DNA of 56,838 bases from contig NZ_JALJVC010000023.1 in NCBI RefSeq assembly GCF_022967985.1, positions 1-56,838 of the forward strand, written 5' to 3'. Made by a program: the position numbers and the translations under genes. Origin of the DNA: Acinetobacter lwoffii. Lineage in GTDB: Bacteria > Pseudomonadota > Gammaproteobacteria > Pseudomonadales > Moraxellaceae. Below are positions 36,040 to 44,729 of the stretch, piece after piece (the first letter of the stretch is position 1; every line of letters starts with the position of its first letter). The notes under the pieces were generated by a model. The model had not been told where the DNA came from and made no database searches. It saw only the letters and a program-made list of their open reading frames with translations.

Positions 36040-36512
36040 GATTTCTGATCTCCGTACAGTCTTGCTCCAAGAAGTCCATAGCAAAAGATATCGCCATTCC
36101 TAAACGGCTAATGTGGAAGACTTAGCGCTAATATGAAGACACGCTTGAACATCAACAAGACATTTGGTCGCAAGGCGCACAACCTGAATCTGCTTTATTG
36201 ATGTAATGATCACTTGCTTAAGTAAATTTTGAATTTTGAGCTTTGTATTTTTTCTATCGTCTATTTTTTTAAGATTTAATCGGAAATCTAAGCATTTAAT
36301 TTTATGAGAGTCTGAGGGATTAAAATATTGTTGCTTCATATTCTCCAATCAATAATGCTGTCTAAATAGACATATCAATTTTTTTAATTCTATTAATCAA
36401 TTAAAAACACAATAATTTGAAACAATTTCGACCAATTTTGTCGTGTTAAGCTAGTCCTAGAGCGCAACTCGATGTAACATATCGGGTCTTTAAAATTAAC
36501 TGTGATAGGACT
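36040..36512. other. Gene-poor AT-rich region upstream of metK
   Basis: 473 bases of low-GC sequence. A minus-strand open frame from 36348 to 36100 (82 codons, Lys/Ile-rich) starts with TTG, or with an ATG behind GGAG. It shows no recognisable domain and I regard it as probably not a gene. The metK ribosome-binding site TAGGA is at about 36505-36509. I see no SAM riboswitch. Confidence 0.45.
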
Positions 36513-37679
36513 ATGCGCGAGTACGCTGTATTTACTTCGGAATCTGTAAGCGAAGGCCATCCAGATAAAATGGCTGACCAAATCAGTGACGCTATTTTGG
36601 ATGCAATCTTAAAAGAAGACCCATATGCACGGGTTGCTTGTGAAACGCTTGTAAAAACAGGTGCGGTTGTACTTGCCGGTGAAATCACAACGACAGCAAA
36701 TGTTGATTTTGAGGCAATTGTACGTCATACCGTAAACGGAATTGGTTATCACCATTCTGATCTTGGCTTTGATGGTTCAACCTGTGCCGTGATCAACATG
36801 ATTGGTAAACAGTCACCTGAAATTGCTCAGGGTGTCGACCGCCAGAAACCTGAAGATCAGGGTGCCGGTGACCAAGGACTGATGTTCGGTTATGCAAGCC
36901 GTGAAACTGATGTACTGATGCCTGCCCCGATTTCATATGCTCATCGTCTTATGGAAAAACAGGCTGAATTACGTCGTGATGGTACGTTGCCATGGTTACG
37001 CCCAGATGCCAAAAGTCAGGTCACTTTTGCTTATGAAAATGGTGTGCCAGTACGTTTAGATGCCGTAGTCCTTTCGACTCAACATGATCCTGAAATCACG
37101 CAAGCGAACCTGAAAGAAGCTGTGATTGAAGAAATCGTGAAAAAAATCATTCCTGCTGACATGTTCCATGCCGACACCAAATTCCACATCAACCCAACGG
37201 GTATGTTTGTGATCGGTGGTCCTGTAGGTGACTGTGGTTTAACTGGCCGTAAAATTATCGTAGATACCTACGGCGGTATGGCACGTCACGGCGGTGGTGC
37301 TTTCTCTGGTAAAGATCCCTCTAAAGTTGACCGTTCTGCTGCGTACGCAGGTCGTTATGTGGCGAAAAATATCGTTGCTGCTGGCTTGGCTGACAAGTGT
37401 GAGATTCAGGTGTCTTATGCGATTGGTGTTGCTGAGCCAACTTCAATTTCAATCAATACATTCAATACTGCAAAAGTCTCTGAAGAATTGATTATTGCAC
37501 TGGTTCGTGAACATTTCGACTTACGTCCATATGGCATTACCCGTATGCTTGACCTGATCCAGCCAATGTATAAGCAAACTGCTGCTTATGGTCACTTCGG
37601 TCGTGAAGGTTCAGATACTGCATTTACTTGGGAAAAAACTGACAAAGTGGAAGCGCTTAAAGCCTCTGCTGGTCTATAA
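36513..37679 (+). CDS. metK: S-adenosylmethionine synthetase
   Basis: Makes SAM from methionine and ATP; 388 residues. SEGHPDK (14-19 region) is the ATP-binding motif, [12 protein letters not shown] the MetK signature 1, and [19 protein letters not shown] signature 2 with the catalytic lysines. The start is supported by TAGGA upstream. Supplies SAM for the methyltransferases and radical-SAM enzyme in this window. Monocistronic, with a terminator directly after the stop. Confidence 0.98.
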   Translation: MREYAVFTSESVSEGHPDKMADQISDAILDAILKEDPYARVACETLVKTGAVVLAGEITTTANVDFEAIVRHTVNGIGYHHSDLGFDGSTCAVINMIGKQSPEIAQGVDRQKPEDQGAGDQGLMFGYASRETDVLMPAPISYAHRLMEKQAELRRDGTLPWLRPDAKSQVTFAYENGVPVRLDAVVLSTQHDPEITQANLKEAVIEEIVKKIIPADMFHADTKFHINPTGMFVIGGPVGDCGLTGRKIIVDTYGGMARHGGGAFSGKDPSKVDRSAAYAGRYVAKNIVAAGLADKCEIQVSYAIGVAEPTSISINTFNTAKVSEELIIALVREHFDLRPYGITRMLDLIQPMYKQTAAYGHFGREGSDTAFTWEKTDKVEALKASAGL

Positions 37680-37688
37680 GTTTTTCTT

Positions 37689-37719
37689 AAAAAAAGCCTG
37701 CATCATGCGGGCTTTTTTA
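37689..37719 (+). terminator. Rho-independent terminator after metK
   Basis: AGCCTGCA-TCA-TGCGGGCT stem with one G-U pair, A run before and T run after. Confidence 0.9.
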
Positions 37720-38009
37720 TGTCTTTCATTTCTTCATTTTTAGAATTATCTCTGGCTCATGATGCCAAATATCTAAATACCAAACTTCATACTATAATCT
37801 GCATGTCGAATGATAGTTTTGAAGCTCCCCTCTCTGTGAATATCACTATTCCATGAAACTTAAAACAACTTCCGACTGTGCCATTACAGTATAAGTATCG
37901 AAAAAAGTTACAGTTAATCAACAAATGTTGATCTATTTGCTAGCATAAATCTAAACAAATGGCTGCTAAATTAGATTGCAGCTCTACAACAACAAAAGGA
38001 TATTACTCG
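37720..38009. other. Intergenic region upstream of an Ala-rich lipoprotein gene
   Basis: 290 bases with no coding frame of note. A frame that runs into the lipoprotein from 37959 has no good start and is not used. Ribosome-binding AAAGGA lies at about 37995-38000, supporting the ATG at 38010. Confidence 0.5.
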
Positions 38010-38354
38010 ATGAATAAATTACTGATTGCTTTAGGTTTGGCGACCACTGTTGCCTTAGTCGGCTGTAGTAAAGAAGAAGCGCCTGAAACCGGCGCAACCA
38101 CAGGTGAGCATTTAGAAAATGCAGCCAATCAAGCCGGTCATGATATGGAAGATGCCAGCCGTGAGGCTGCGGTAGAAACCGAACGAGCAATGGATAATGC
38201 CGCAGAAAATACTGCTCAGGCAGCGGACGAAGCAGCTGCTGCAACGTCTAGAGCAGCAGATGCCACTGCGGAAGCAGCACGTAAAGCAACTGCAGCAACA
38301 GCTGCGGCAGTTGAGGAAGGTGCCGGAGAAGTTCGGGAAAAAGCTGAAAACTGA
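38010..38354 (+). CDS. Small Ala/Glu-rich lipoprotein with repeated helical pattern
   Basis: 114 residues. The signal peptide NKLLIALGLATTVALVGC gives a lipobox Cys (ALVGC). The mature part is nearly all Ala, Glu, Asp, Thr and Arg in a repeating pattern (AANQAGHDMEDASREAAVETERAMDNAAENTAQAADEAAA is split here only to show its style), predicted as one long amphipathic helix. This resembles stress or desiccation-related Ala-rich lipoproteins. The role is unknown. It is bounded by a terminator downstream and has AAAGGA before the ATG. Confidence 0.85.
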   Translation: MNKLLIALGLATTVALVGCSKEEAPETGATTGEHLENAANQAGHDMEDASREAAVETERAMDNAAENTAQAADEAAAATSRAADATAEAARKATAATAAAVEEGAGEVREKAEN

Positions 38355-38377
38355 TTTTAGGATTCAGCTTGATGTTT

Positions 38378-38403
38378 AAAAGCCTGCGATTGCAGGCTTT
38401 TTT
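38378..38403 (+). terminator. Rho-independent terminator
   Basis: AAAAGCCTGC/GCAGGCTTTT stem around GATT (38378-38401), T residues follow. Ends the Ala-rich lipoprotein gene. Confidence 0.9.
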
Positions 38404-38620
38404 ATCAGAGATGATTTTAAATATCGAATGATCTAAATTGAAATTGCATTATTTGTTGATGGGATCAATTTTTTATCTAAGTGAGTGGATAAAATCAGAT
38501 AAACTGATAAAACTTATCAAGTATTAGAATGACTTAATTGTGATTCAATCGGCAAAACGGGCTGCATTTAAACTGAAATTCAGTAGAATACCAGCCTTTA
38601 TTTTTAAAATTTAATCTCCC

Positions 38621-39832
38621 ATGTCAGTCATTGTTGCTGCTTCCCAACGGTCGAATATTTCGGTCTGGGCAGCTTTTATTTTGCTTATCATAGGTACAAT
38701 CGGTGCCTATCAAATCGTAGGCTTAAATCAGGCCCTATTATTTTTGGTTGGTGGTGCACTGGGCATGACCCTGTACCATGCTTCATTTGGTTTTACTTCG
38801 AGCTGGCGTGTCTTTATCAAGGAACGTCGCGGCCGTGGTTTACGTGCGCAGATGATTATGCTGGCGCTGGCAGTTTTACTGTTCTTCCCCGCTTTAGGTG
38901 CAGGTGAATTGTTCGGCAACCCAGTCAAAGGCAATGTTAACCCTGTTTCCATGTCAGTCATGATTGGTGCCTTTATTTTCGGTATCGGTATGCAGCTGGG
39001 TGGCGGTTGTGCATCAGGTACCCTGTATACCGTAGGTGGCGGTAGTGCACGTATGCTGGTGACGCTCTTGTTCTTCTGTATCGGGTCTGTGATTGCGACC
39101 TCCCACCTTGACTGGTGGTTTGCCCTGCCACATCTTGAGCCTATTTCACTGGTAGAAAGTTTAGGCGTCCTCCCTGGATTGCTGTTGAGCTTTATCGTTT
39201 TTGCCATCATTGCTGCGGCGACTGTTTATTTTGAAAAGAAACGTCATGGTAGCCTGGAAATTGAGCCACGCAGTGAATATCAGGGCTGGAAGCGCTTTGT
39301 TCGTGGTCCATGGCCTCTGATTTGGGGCGGTATTATTCTGACCTTGCTCAACTTTGCCACTTTGGCACTGGCAGGTCGTCCTTGGGGCGTGACCTCTGCA
39401 CTGGCAGTTTGGGGTGCCAAAGGTGCTACGCTTGTGGGTGTTGATGTAGCTTCTTGGGATTATTGGCAAAAAGCAGGCAATGCCAAAGCACTGGCAGAAT
39501 CATTATGGTTTGATATTACCTCAATGATGAACTTCGGTATCATGCTGGGTGCTTTGTTGGCAGCAAGTTTGGCAGGTAAATTTGCGCCGAATTTCAATAT
39601 TCCAAAACGTTCACTGATTGCTGCTGTTGTAGGTGGCATAATGCTGGGCTACGGCGCACGCTTAGCTTATGGGTGTAATATCGGCGCATATTTCAGTGGG
39701 ATTGCCTCTGGTAGTCTGCATGGCTGGTTGTGGCTGGTGTTTGCCTTTATCGGCAATGGCATTGGGGTAAAACTTCGTCCAATCTTCTTCCCGGATGAGA
39801 AACCGCAGCCTGAAAAACTGAGCGGTTGTTAA
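38621..39832 (+). CDS. YeeE/YedE family transporter (thiosulfate/sulfur importer TsuA-like)
   Basis: Integral membrane protein of 403 residues with two repeated halves. The family hallmark cysteines are in LGGGCASGT (Cys130) and AYGCNIGAYFSGIASGSLHGW (Cys352), which line the pathway in TsuA. Many hydrophobic segments are visible. In other bacteria the gene is next to a TusA-like partner, which is missing here. The likely substrate is thiosulfate or another reduced sulfur compound, by family inference. There is no strong ribosome-binding sequence before the ATG. Confidence 0.88.
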   Translation: MSVIVAASQRSNISVWAAFILLIIGTIGAYQIVGLNQALLFLVGGALGMTLYHASFGFTSSWRVFIKERRGRGLRAQMIMLALAVLLFFPALGAGELFGNPVKGNVNPVSMSVMIGAFIFGIGMQLGGGCASGTLYTVGGGSARMLVTLLFFCIGSVIATSHLDWWFALPHLEPISLVESLGVLPGLLLSFIVFAIIAAATVYFEKKRHGSLEIEPRSEYQGWKRFVRGPWPLIWGGIILTLLNFATLALAGRPWGVTSALAVWGAKGATLVGVDVASWDYWQKAGNAKALAESLWFDITSMMNFGIMLGALLAASLAGKFAPNFNIPKRSLIAAVVGGIMLGYGARLAYGCNIGAYFSGIASGSLHGWLWLVFAFIGNGIGVKLRPIFFPDEKPQPEKLSGC

Positions 39833-39843
39833 TTTTTAAAATC

Positions 39844-39872
39844 AAAAGCCCATCTTGATGATGGGCTTTTTT
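39844..39872. terminator. Bidirectional terminator
   Basis: GCCCATC-TTGAT-GATGGGC stem with A and T runs, between the YedE-like gene and the converging lipoprotein gene. Confidence 0.9.
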
Positions 39873-39885
39873 CTATCTTTGAGAT

Positions 39886-40395
39886 TTACAGCACAGCTTT
39901 TAAATTACAGCCATAACCCATGGTCTGCTGGACCTGACGATAAGTCGTATAACGATCCAGAATAAAAGTATAAAAATGATCAGCATCAGAGAAATTAGCT
40001 TTTAAATTTTCATTCTTGGCATTGGGCAATTTAATGTCATCGACCAGTTCCAGATTGTAATGTCCCAAACGGAACATATCGGCAAAATAACTATTCATCA
40101 TATCGCAATAGGCGATTTTACTAGGTTTTAATGCGGTACTGCTAACGAGATGCTGGTTCAAGCTTTGCAGATTATTGACATCTAAAGGAAACTGGTGTGC
40201 GAAAGCAATGCTTTCGACTTTCTTAAATTTCTGAAAGTCTTGGGCTAACTGGACATTGAGTGCATCAAAACGTTGCTGCAGTTCCTGTGCGGTCTGAACC
40301 TGATATTTGGCTGGATCTACGACCGGTTTTTGTGGTTGTTCCGAACATGCAGTTAATCCAGTGAGCAGTGCTAATGACGTTAGCCATACCTTCAT
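39886..40395 (-). CDS. Lipoprotein of unknown function
   Basis: 169 residues. Signal peptide KVWLTSLALLTGLTAC with a lipobox Cys, then a helix-rich, Gln-rich mature region. Two mature cysteines (IAYCDMM and GYGCNLKAVL at the C-terminus) may form a disulfide. I do not recognise a family. Downstream of the DNA-metabolism pair by about 60 bases on the same strand; co-transcription is possible. Confidence 0.8.
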   Translation of the reverse strand: MKVWLTSLALLTGLTACSEQPQKPVVDPAKYQVQTAQELQQRFDALNVQLAQDFQKFKKVESIAFAHQFPLDVNNLQSLNQHLVSSTALKPSKIAYCDMMNSYFADMFRLGHYNLELVDDIKLPNAKNENLKANFSDADHFYTFILDRYTTYRQVQQTMGYGCNLKAVL

Positions 40396-40458
40396 GTTTA
40401 TACACTCAATTTAAATATACCAATGCTTATTATGCCTGAAAGCAGCTTGATGTACTGT

Positions 40459-41238
40459 TTAAAGTAATTTCTCATTCATATAACGCCAGTAGCGCTTTGG
40501 CACATATTGAATATGCAATTTCATGTTCTTGCGCGCCTGAATATTCACACTGTTAAAATAGTCTTTCCAGAGCTGATCATATAGCAGCTCTTGATCATCC
40601 AGTTCAATACTGAATGATTGACTATGACCAATCCGGATTTGTGGATCGATTATTTCAGCGTTCATCTCGACCTGATGCATCTGCCTTAAATCATAATAAA
40701 TACCGTAATTACGCTGCTCGTCATAAATCAGCCAACTTTGATCCTGATAACGCTCCTGAAAATGTCGGGAAATAATCGGCAAGACATTAAAATCCGGTCT
40801 GACCAGACTCAGAAACAAACCATCTTTGGCTTTTTTAAAGCGTACAAAAGCCTCCATACGATGCTTTTCCCGCCCCACTTGCTTGGCCCATTGCGACATG
40901 CCGATCACCGCAGTATGACCATAATCTTTATCGACTGGACGCTGGTTTTGAAAGACATAGACTGCAAAATCAAAAAGAGTCTGGAACGCTGCTTCCTGCT
41001 CTGACAAAAACGTATAGTAAAAAGTACGCAAACTGCTGGAAGATACTTTCTGCTTTAATCCCTGCCACACCCGCTGCCCATGCTGATCATTAGAGGCCAC
41101 ATGGATAAATTCATCAAATAAACCTGTTTGTGCTTGAGGATTGGCCGTCACTATCACGTTAAATTCTTTAAACTCGAAAGCACGAAATACACAACTGAGC
41201 AGACCAGTCATGCTGCCATCAAAACAGTAACTTGCCAC
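40459..41238 (-). CDS. TIGR03915 family putative DNA metabolism protein (DUF4130-type)
   Basis: 259 residues. Features of the family include SYCFDGSMTGLLSCVFRAFEFKE at the start, HDGRV-like central helices, HRMEAFVRFKKAKDGLFLSLVRPDFNVLPIISRHFQERY in the middle, and YVPKRYWRYMNEK at the end. The start is a GTG that overlaps the stop of the radical-SAM gene by one base (TAGTG), so the two are translated together. The family is usually paired with a TIGR03916 radical-SAM protein, and in some bacteria it is fused to a uracil-DNA glycosylase-like (UdgX) domain. The biochemical role is unknown. Confidence 0.85.
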   Translation of the reverse strand: MASYCFDGSMTGLLSCVFRAFEFKEFNVIVTANPQAQTGLFDEFIHVASNDQHGQRVWQGLKQKVSSSSLRTFYYTFLSEQEAAFQTLFDFAVYVFQNQRPVDKDYGHTAVIGMSQWAKQVGREKHRMEAFVRFKKAKDGLFLSLVRPDFNVLPIISRHFQERYQDQSWLIYDEQRNYGIYYDLRQMHQVEMNAEIIDPQIRIGHSQSFSIELDDQELLYDQLWKDYFNSVNIQARKNMKLHIQYVPKRYWRYMNEKLL

Positions 41239-42497
41239 TAGAAACCAAATCCTAATTGAGGTGAAAGTTGCTGCTGATATTTGGATTGCCCTGACATCAA
41301 AATTTGCTGGCGAATCTGATGGGACTGCTGATCTTTCTTAAATTTCGGTGTATCTGCACAGCGGATAAAATGCTGCGCCCGGTTATAAGCCACGCCCATG
41401 CGTTTTAGCTGGTCAATATGAATCTGTCCAAAACGGCGGGCCTGTACAATTTTCTGGGCAGAACGTACACCTATACCGGGTACCCGTAGAATCATTTTAT
41501 AGTCGGCACGGTTAATATCGACTGGAAAGGCTTCAGGATGACGCAAGGCCCAACTGAGTTTGGGATCAATATCCAGCTCCAGATTCGGATGCTGCTCATC
41601 GACAATTTCATCAGCAGCAAAGCCATAAAAACGCATCAGCCAGTCAGATTGATACAGACGATTTTCTCTTAATAATGGCGGTGCTGAACCGATGGCGGGT
41701 AAGGCTTTATCTTCAGGATTAATCGGGATATAACCAGAGAAATACACCCTTTTCAGCTTGAATTCCTTGTAATGCCGATCAGCCATCAAAATAATATCCT
41801 GATCGGTTTCACTATGCGCGCCCACCACCATCTGTGTGGTTTGTCCGGCAGGTACAAACTTGGGGACTGACTTGATCAGCTTGCGTTCATCTTTGAGCTG
41901 GATCAACCGGTCGCGTACAATGCCCAAGTCTTTTTGTACTTCGGCATGGGTTTTCTCAGGCGCAAATTTTTGCAGTCCCGCTTCCGTCGGCATTTCAAGA
42001 TTAATACTCATACGGTCGACATACAGCCCAGATTCGGTAATGATCTCCTGTGATGCACCCGGAATAGTTTTCAGATGGATATAGCCATTAAAGTTTTCTT
42101 CGAGTCTAAGTTTTTTGACCACCTGTAGCATCCGTTCCATGGTGTGATCGGCCGATTTAAAAATTCCCGAACTGAGAAACAGCCCCTCAATATAATTACG
42201 CCGATAAAAATTCATGGTCAGATCGACGACTTCCTGCACGGTAAATGCTGCACGCTGGACGTCATTGGAACGGCGCGAAACACAATAGGAACAGTCAAAA
42301 ATACAGACATTAGAGAACAGAATTTTCAATAAGGACACACAGCGGCCATCTTCGGTATAACTATGACAGATACCATTCCCGGTATTGCCCACACCCTTGT
42401 CTTTATTTTTACGGTTGCTACCACTAGATGAACAAGACACATCATACTTGGCAGCATCGGCTAAAATTTGCAGTTTTTCACGGATACGATCAGACAT
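41238..42497 (-). CDS. TIGR03916 family radical-SAM protein (putative DNA modification/repair)
   Basis: 419 residues. The radical-SAM cluster is VCIFDCSYC (Cys65, Cys69, Cys72), embedded in a barrel (NYIEGLFLSSGIFKS, GYIHLKTIPGA, VYFSGYIPINPEDKALP). A helix-hairpin-helix DNA-binding motif is at the C-terminus (residues about 339-372, RVPGIGVRSAQKIVQARRFG). Extra cysteines occur in the N-terminal region (CSSSG, ICHSY, RCVSL). Radical SAM chemistry plus HhH suggests base or backbone modification or repair of DNA, but no substrate is established. First gene of the pair with the DUF4130-type protein. Confidence 0.88.
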   Translation of the reverse strand: MSDRIREKLQILADAAKYDVSCSSSGSNRKNKDKGVGNTGNGICHSYTEDGRCVSLLKILFSNVCIFDCSYCVSRRSNDVQRAAFTVQEVVDLTMNFYRRNYIEGLFLSSGIFKSADHTMERMLQVVKKLRLEENFNGYIHLKTIPGASQEIITESGLYVDRMSINLEMPTEAGLQKFAPEKTHAEVQKDLGIVRDRLIQLKDERKLIKSVPKFVPAGQTTQMVVGAHSETDQDIILMADRHYKEFKLKRVYFSGYIPINPEDKALPAIGSAPPLLRENRLYQSDWLMRFYGFAADEIVDEQHPNLELDIDPKLSWALRHPEAFPVDINRADYKMILRVPGIGVRSAQKIVQARRFGQIHIDQLKRMGVAYNRAQHFIRCADTPKFKKDQQSHQIRQQILMSGQSKYQQQLSPQLGFGF

Positions 42498-42704
42498 GAG
42501 CTCAGAGAATATGTGACCAAAAAGCTATTATAAAGTGTTCAATTCTAGGCTAATAAAAGTTCTATCTTCTTGGCGACGTAGCGTGTCGCAAGAAATGTAA
42601 ATAACACGTAACCCATGCTGCAGTATTTCAAAATAAAATAACCAATATGATTTGCTTAATTTTGTGCTCAAAGGCAAAGTAAAAGCATAACAAGGAGGAA
42701 ATCT

Positions 42705-43748
42705 ATGTCTTTATTAGAAAATCTCGGAATTAAACATCCTATTTTCTTGGCACCGATGGCAGGTGTCTCTACGCCCGAGCTTGCTGCCGAAGTGTCCAAT
42801 CAGGGCGGCTTGGGTTCACTGGGTCTGGGGGCCAGCAGTATTGATGCAGCTCGGCAACAGATTTTAAAGACTCAAGAACTGACAGATTGCCCTTTTCAGG
42901 TTAATTTTTTCTGTCATGACACTGTTCCTGTAGATGAGGCTGTAGCGCAGGCATGGATTGCACAGTTTAAAGATAAATTTGCCGAATATGGCGCTCAGGC
43001 ACCAGATCATTTGGAGTGTATTTATCCGAGTTTTAAAGACAATGATGACTTCCTAAATCTGGTATTAGAAACCAAACCGCGAGCAGTCAGCTTTCATTTT
43101 GGGATTCCACATCCGCATCAGATTCAAGCCTTAAAACAGGCCGGGATTCTGACCATGGTATCTGCAACTAATTATGCCGAAGCCAAAGCCATTGAAGCAG
43201 CCGGAATTGATATCATTATTGCGCAGGGTATTGAAGCTGGTGGCCATCGCGGGATTTTCTCGACCAAGTTTGATGCATCAGTTAAAACCTCGAATCTGGT
43301 GAAGCTGATCAAACAGCATTCTTCCCTGCCGATTGTGGCAGCAGGCGGGATTATGACGGGTGAACAAGCGCGTCAAATGATGGATTTCGGTGCAGATGCC
43401 GTGCAACTTGGAACTGCATTTGTGCAATGCAAATCCTCCAATGCTAACGAGGCTTATCGTAAAGCACTATTTTCCAAGCCACTCACTCAAGTCAGTGCCA
43501 GTATTTCCGGTCGTCCTGCACGCGGCATCATTAACCACTGGCATATTGAAGTGGATACACCCGATCGGCTGGATGTTCCGGCTTATCCATATACTTATGA
43601 TCTGGCCAAGCAACTACATGCTGCTGCCGCCAAACATGGGGATCAAGGTTATGGCGCATTCTGGGCAGGTTCAAATGTGGCGCAGATTCGTGAAATGGAA
43701 GCTTCCGATTTGATTAACCAGCTCGTACTGGAAATGAAGCATCTTTAA
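42705..43748 (+). CDS. Nitronate monooxygenase-family flavoprotein
   Basis: FMN-dependent TIM-barrel oxidoreductase of 347 residues, 2-nitropropane dioxygenase family. PIFLAPMAGVSTPELAAEVSNQGGLGSLGLG opens the barrel. FMN-binding glycine loops follow in IIIAQGIEAGGHRG and PIVAAGGIMTGEQARQMMDFGADAVQLGTAFVQC. The likely active-site His is in the GGHRG loop. The substrate may be propionate-3-nitronate, or another nitronate or enoyl group. AAGGAGG sits seven bases before the ATG, a very strong ribosome-binding site. Confidence 0.9.
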   Translation: MSLLENLGIKHPIFLAPMAGVSTPELAAEVSNQGGLGSLGLGASSIDAARQQILKTQELTDCPFQVNFFCHDTVPVDEAVAQAWIAQFKDKFAEYGAQAPDHLECIYPSFKDNDDFLNLVLETKPRAVSFHFGIPHPHQIQALKQAGILTMVSATNYAEAKAIEAAGIDIIIAQGIEAGGHRGIFSTKFDASVKTSNLVKLIKQHSSLPIVAAGGIMTGEQARQMMDFGADAVQLGTAFVQCKSSNANEAYRKALFSKPLTQVSASISGRPARGIINHWHIEVDTPDRLDVPAYPYTYDLAKQLHAAAAKHGDQGYGAFWAGSNVAQIREMEASDLINQLVLEMKHL

Positions 43749-43760
43749 TCATTGAATCAT

Positions 43761-43790
43761 AAAAAAACCTCTCACATGGAGAGGTTTTTA
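43761..43790. terminator. Bidirectional terminator
   Basis: AAAAACCTCTC/GAGAGGTTTTT stem with ACATG loop between converging genes. Confidence 0.9.
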
Positions 43791-43802
43791 GTTTATTTAG
43801 AA

Positions 43803-44480
43803 TTAGCGTGTGACACGATGCCAGGCATCTTTAACTGCAAATTTAGCTTCTTCCCAGTTGAGGCGGGATTCACCTTTTAACTGCTCCCATTTGGTACGCA
43901 GTTCAGGTTCGGCACGATCAAAATCCGTATCATGCTCATACATCGGACGGTTTTCATAACCGACCCGATAAGCACCGCGATAATCACGATCATAATCTAA
44001 ATCGCCATATGTGCTACGCGTTTCATTGAAATACGGGCGATTATGATACTCATCTCTCCAGTAATTATCTTCTGCACTCAAATGATCTGGATGTCGATAA
44101 TTATTTGCCTCAGGCAAGTTCTCTGGATGCTGGTAATTATCTGTCTGCTTCCCATGATCAGACGTTGCAATGTCATTACCTGCAATACCGCCAACCACTC
44201 CACCGATAATACCACCCACCACTGCACCTGGAGGGCCACCCACCAGACCTGCAACTGCACCTACCGCAGCTCCGCCCAAAGTACCGGCACTGGTCGCAGC
44301 CAGATTATCTTCACCTTCATTCATGTCTGGAACACGAGGATTATCTTTCACGGGTGTATTCAAATCTGGACGCGCATTGGTATCAGTCGGATTGATATTC
44401 AGGCCTTCACTGCGTTCTTGTGGCAATTCCGTTGACGTTTTATGGCTAAACTCTGTGACTGGACGATTGGTATTTGTCAT
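43803..44480 (-). CDS. Glycine-zipper protein with an acidic N-terminus and Tyr/Asp-rich C-terminus
   Basis: 225 residues without a signal peptide. A disordered acidic N-terminus (about 1-60) precedes a glycine-zipper hydrophobic segment (TSAGTLGGAAVGAVAGLVGG, then GAVVGGIIGGVVGGIAGNDIA, about 65-108). A Tyr/Asn/Asp/His-rich middle follows. A C-terminal helix (ELRTKWEQLKGESRLNWEEAKFAVKDAWHRV) resembles CsbD-type stress proteins. No established function. Its expression is likely separate, since both neighbours have their own signals. Confidence 0.75.
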   Translation of the reverse strand: MTNTNRPVTEFSHKTSTELPQERSEGLNINPTDTNARPDLNTPVKDNPRVPDMNEGEDNLAATSAGTLGGAAVGAVAGLVGGPPGAVVGGIIGGVVGGIAGNDIATSDHGKQTDNYQHPENLPEANNYRHPDHLSAEDNYWRDEYHNRPYFNETRSTYGDLDYDRDYRGAYRVGYENRPMYEHDTDFDRAEPELRTKWEQLKGESRLNWEEAKFAVKDAWHRVTR

Positions 44481-44729
44481 TACAGATCTCCCTCAATGAT
44501 GACGATAAACAAGATGGATCACATCTGGTTTATATCTGGATAGGTTCATCATAGAGGAAGCTTGAGTAAGCAATGTCCAAGTCCTGTCCAGTTTAAGTGA
44601 ACAAACTGTGCTGCTATGTATTAGACAGGCTGAAGTGTAAACAGAATGCAAAAATCCGCCTGCTCAAGATAAAAAAGGTAGGGATTTCATGCAAAAAATA
44701 TTACATGATTCGCTGAATTTTGCCCGTCA

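Noticed and set aside
36100..36348. 82-codon minus-strand open frame upstream of the pilin-like gene
   Set aside because: Lys/Ile-rich composition typical of random AT-rich DNA and no domain. A GGAG before an internal ATG is the only support.
36361..36512. Possible SAM riboswitch upstream of metK
   Set aside because: No conserved SAM-I, SAM-II or SAM-IV core is visible; the leader is AT-rich and unstructured by eye.
42566..42596. Stem TTCTT-GCGAC/GTCGC-AAGAA upstream of the nitronate monooxygenase gene
   Set aside because: One bulge, no T tail, and not a known riboswitch or operator; too weak to call.
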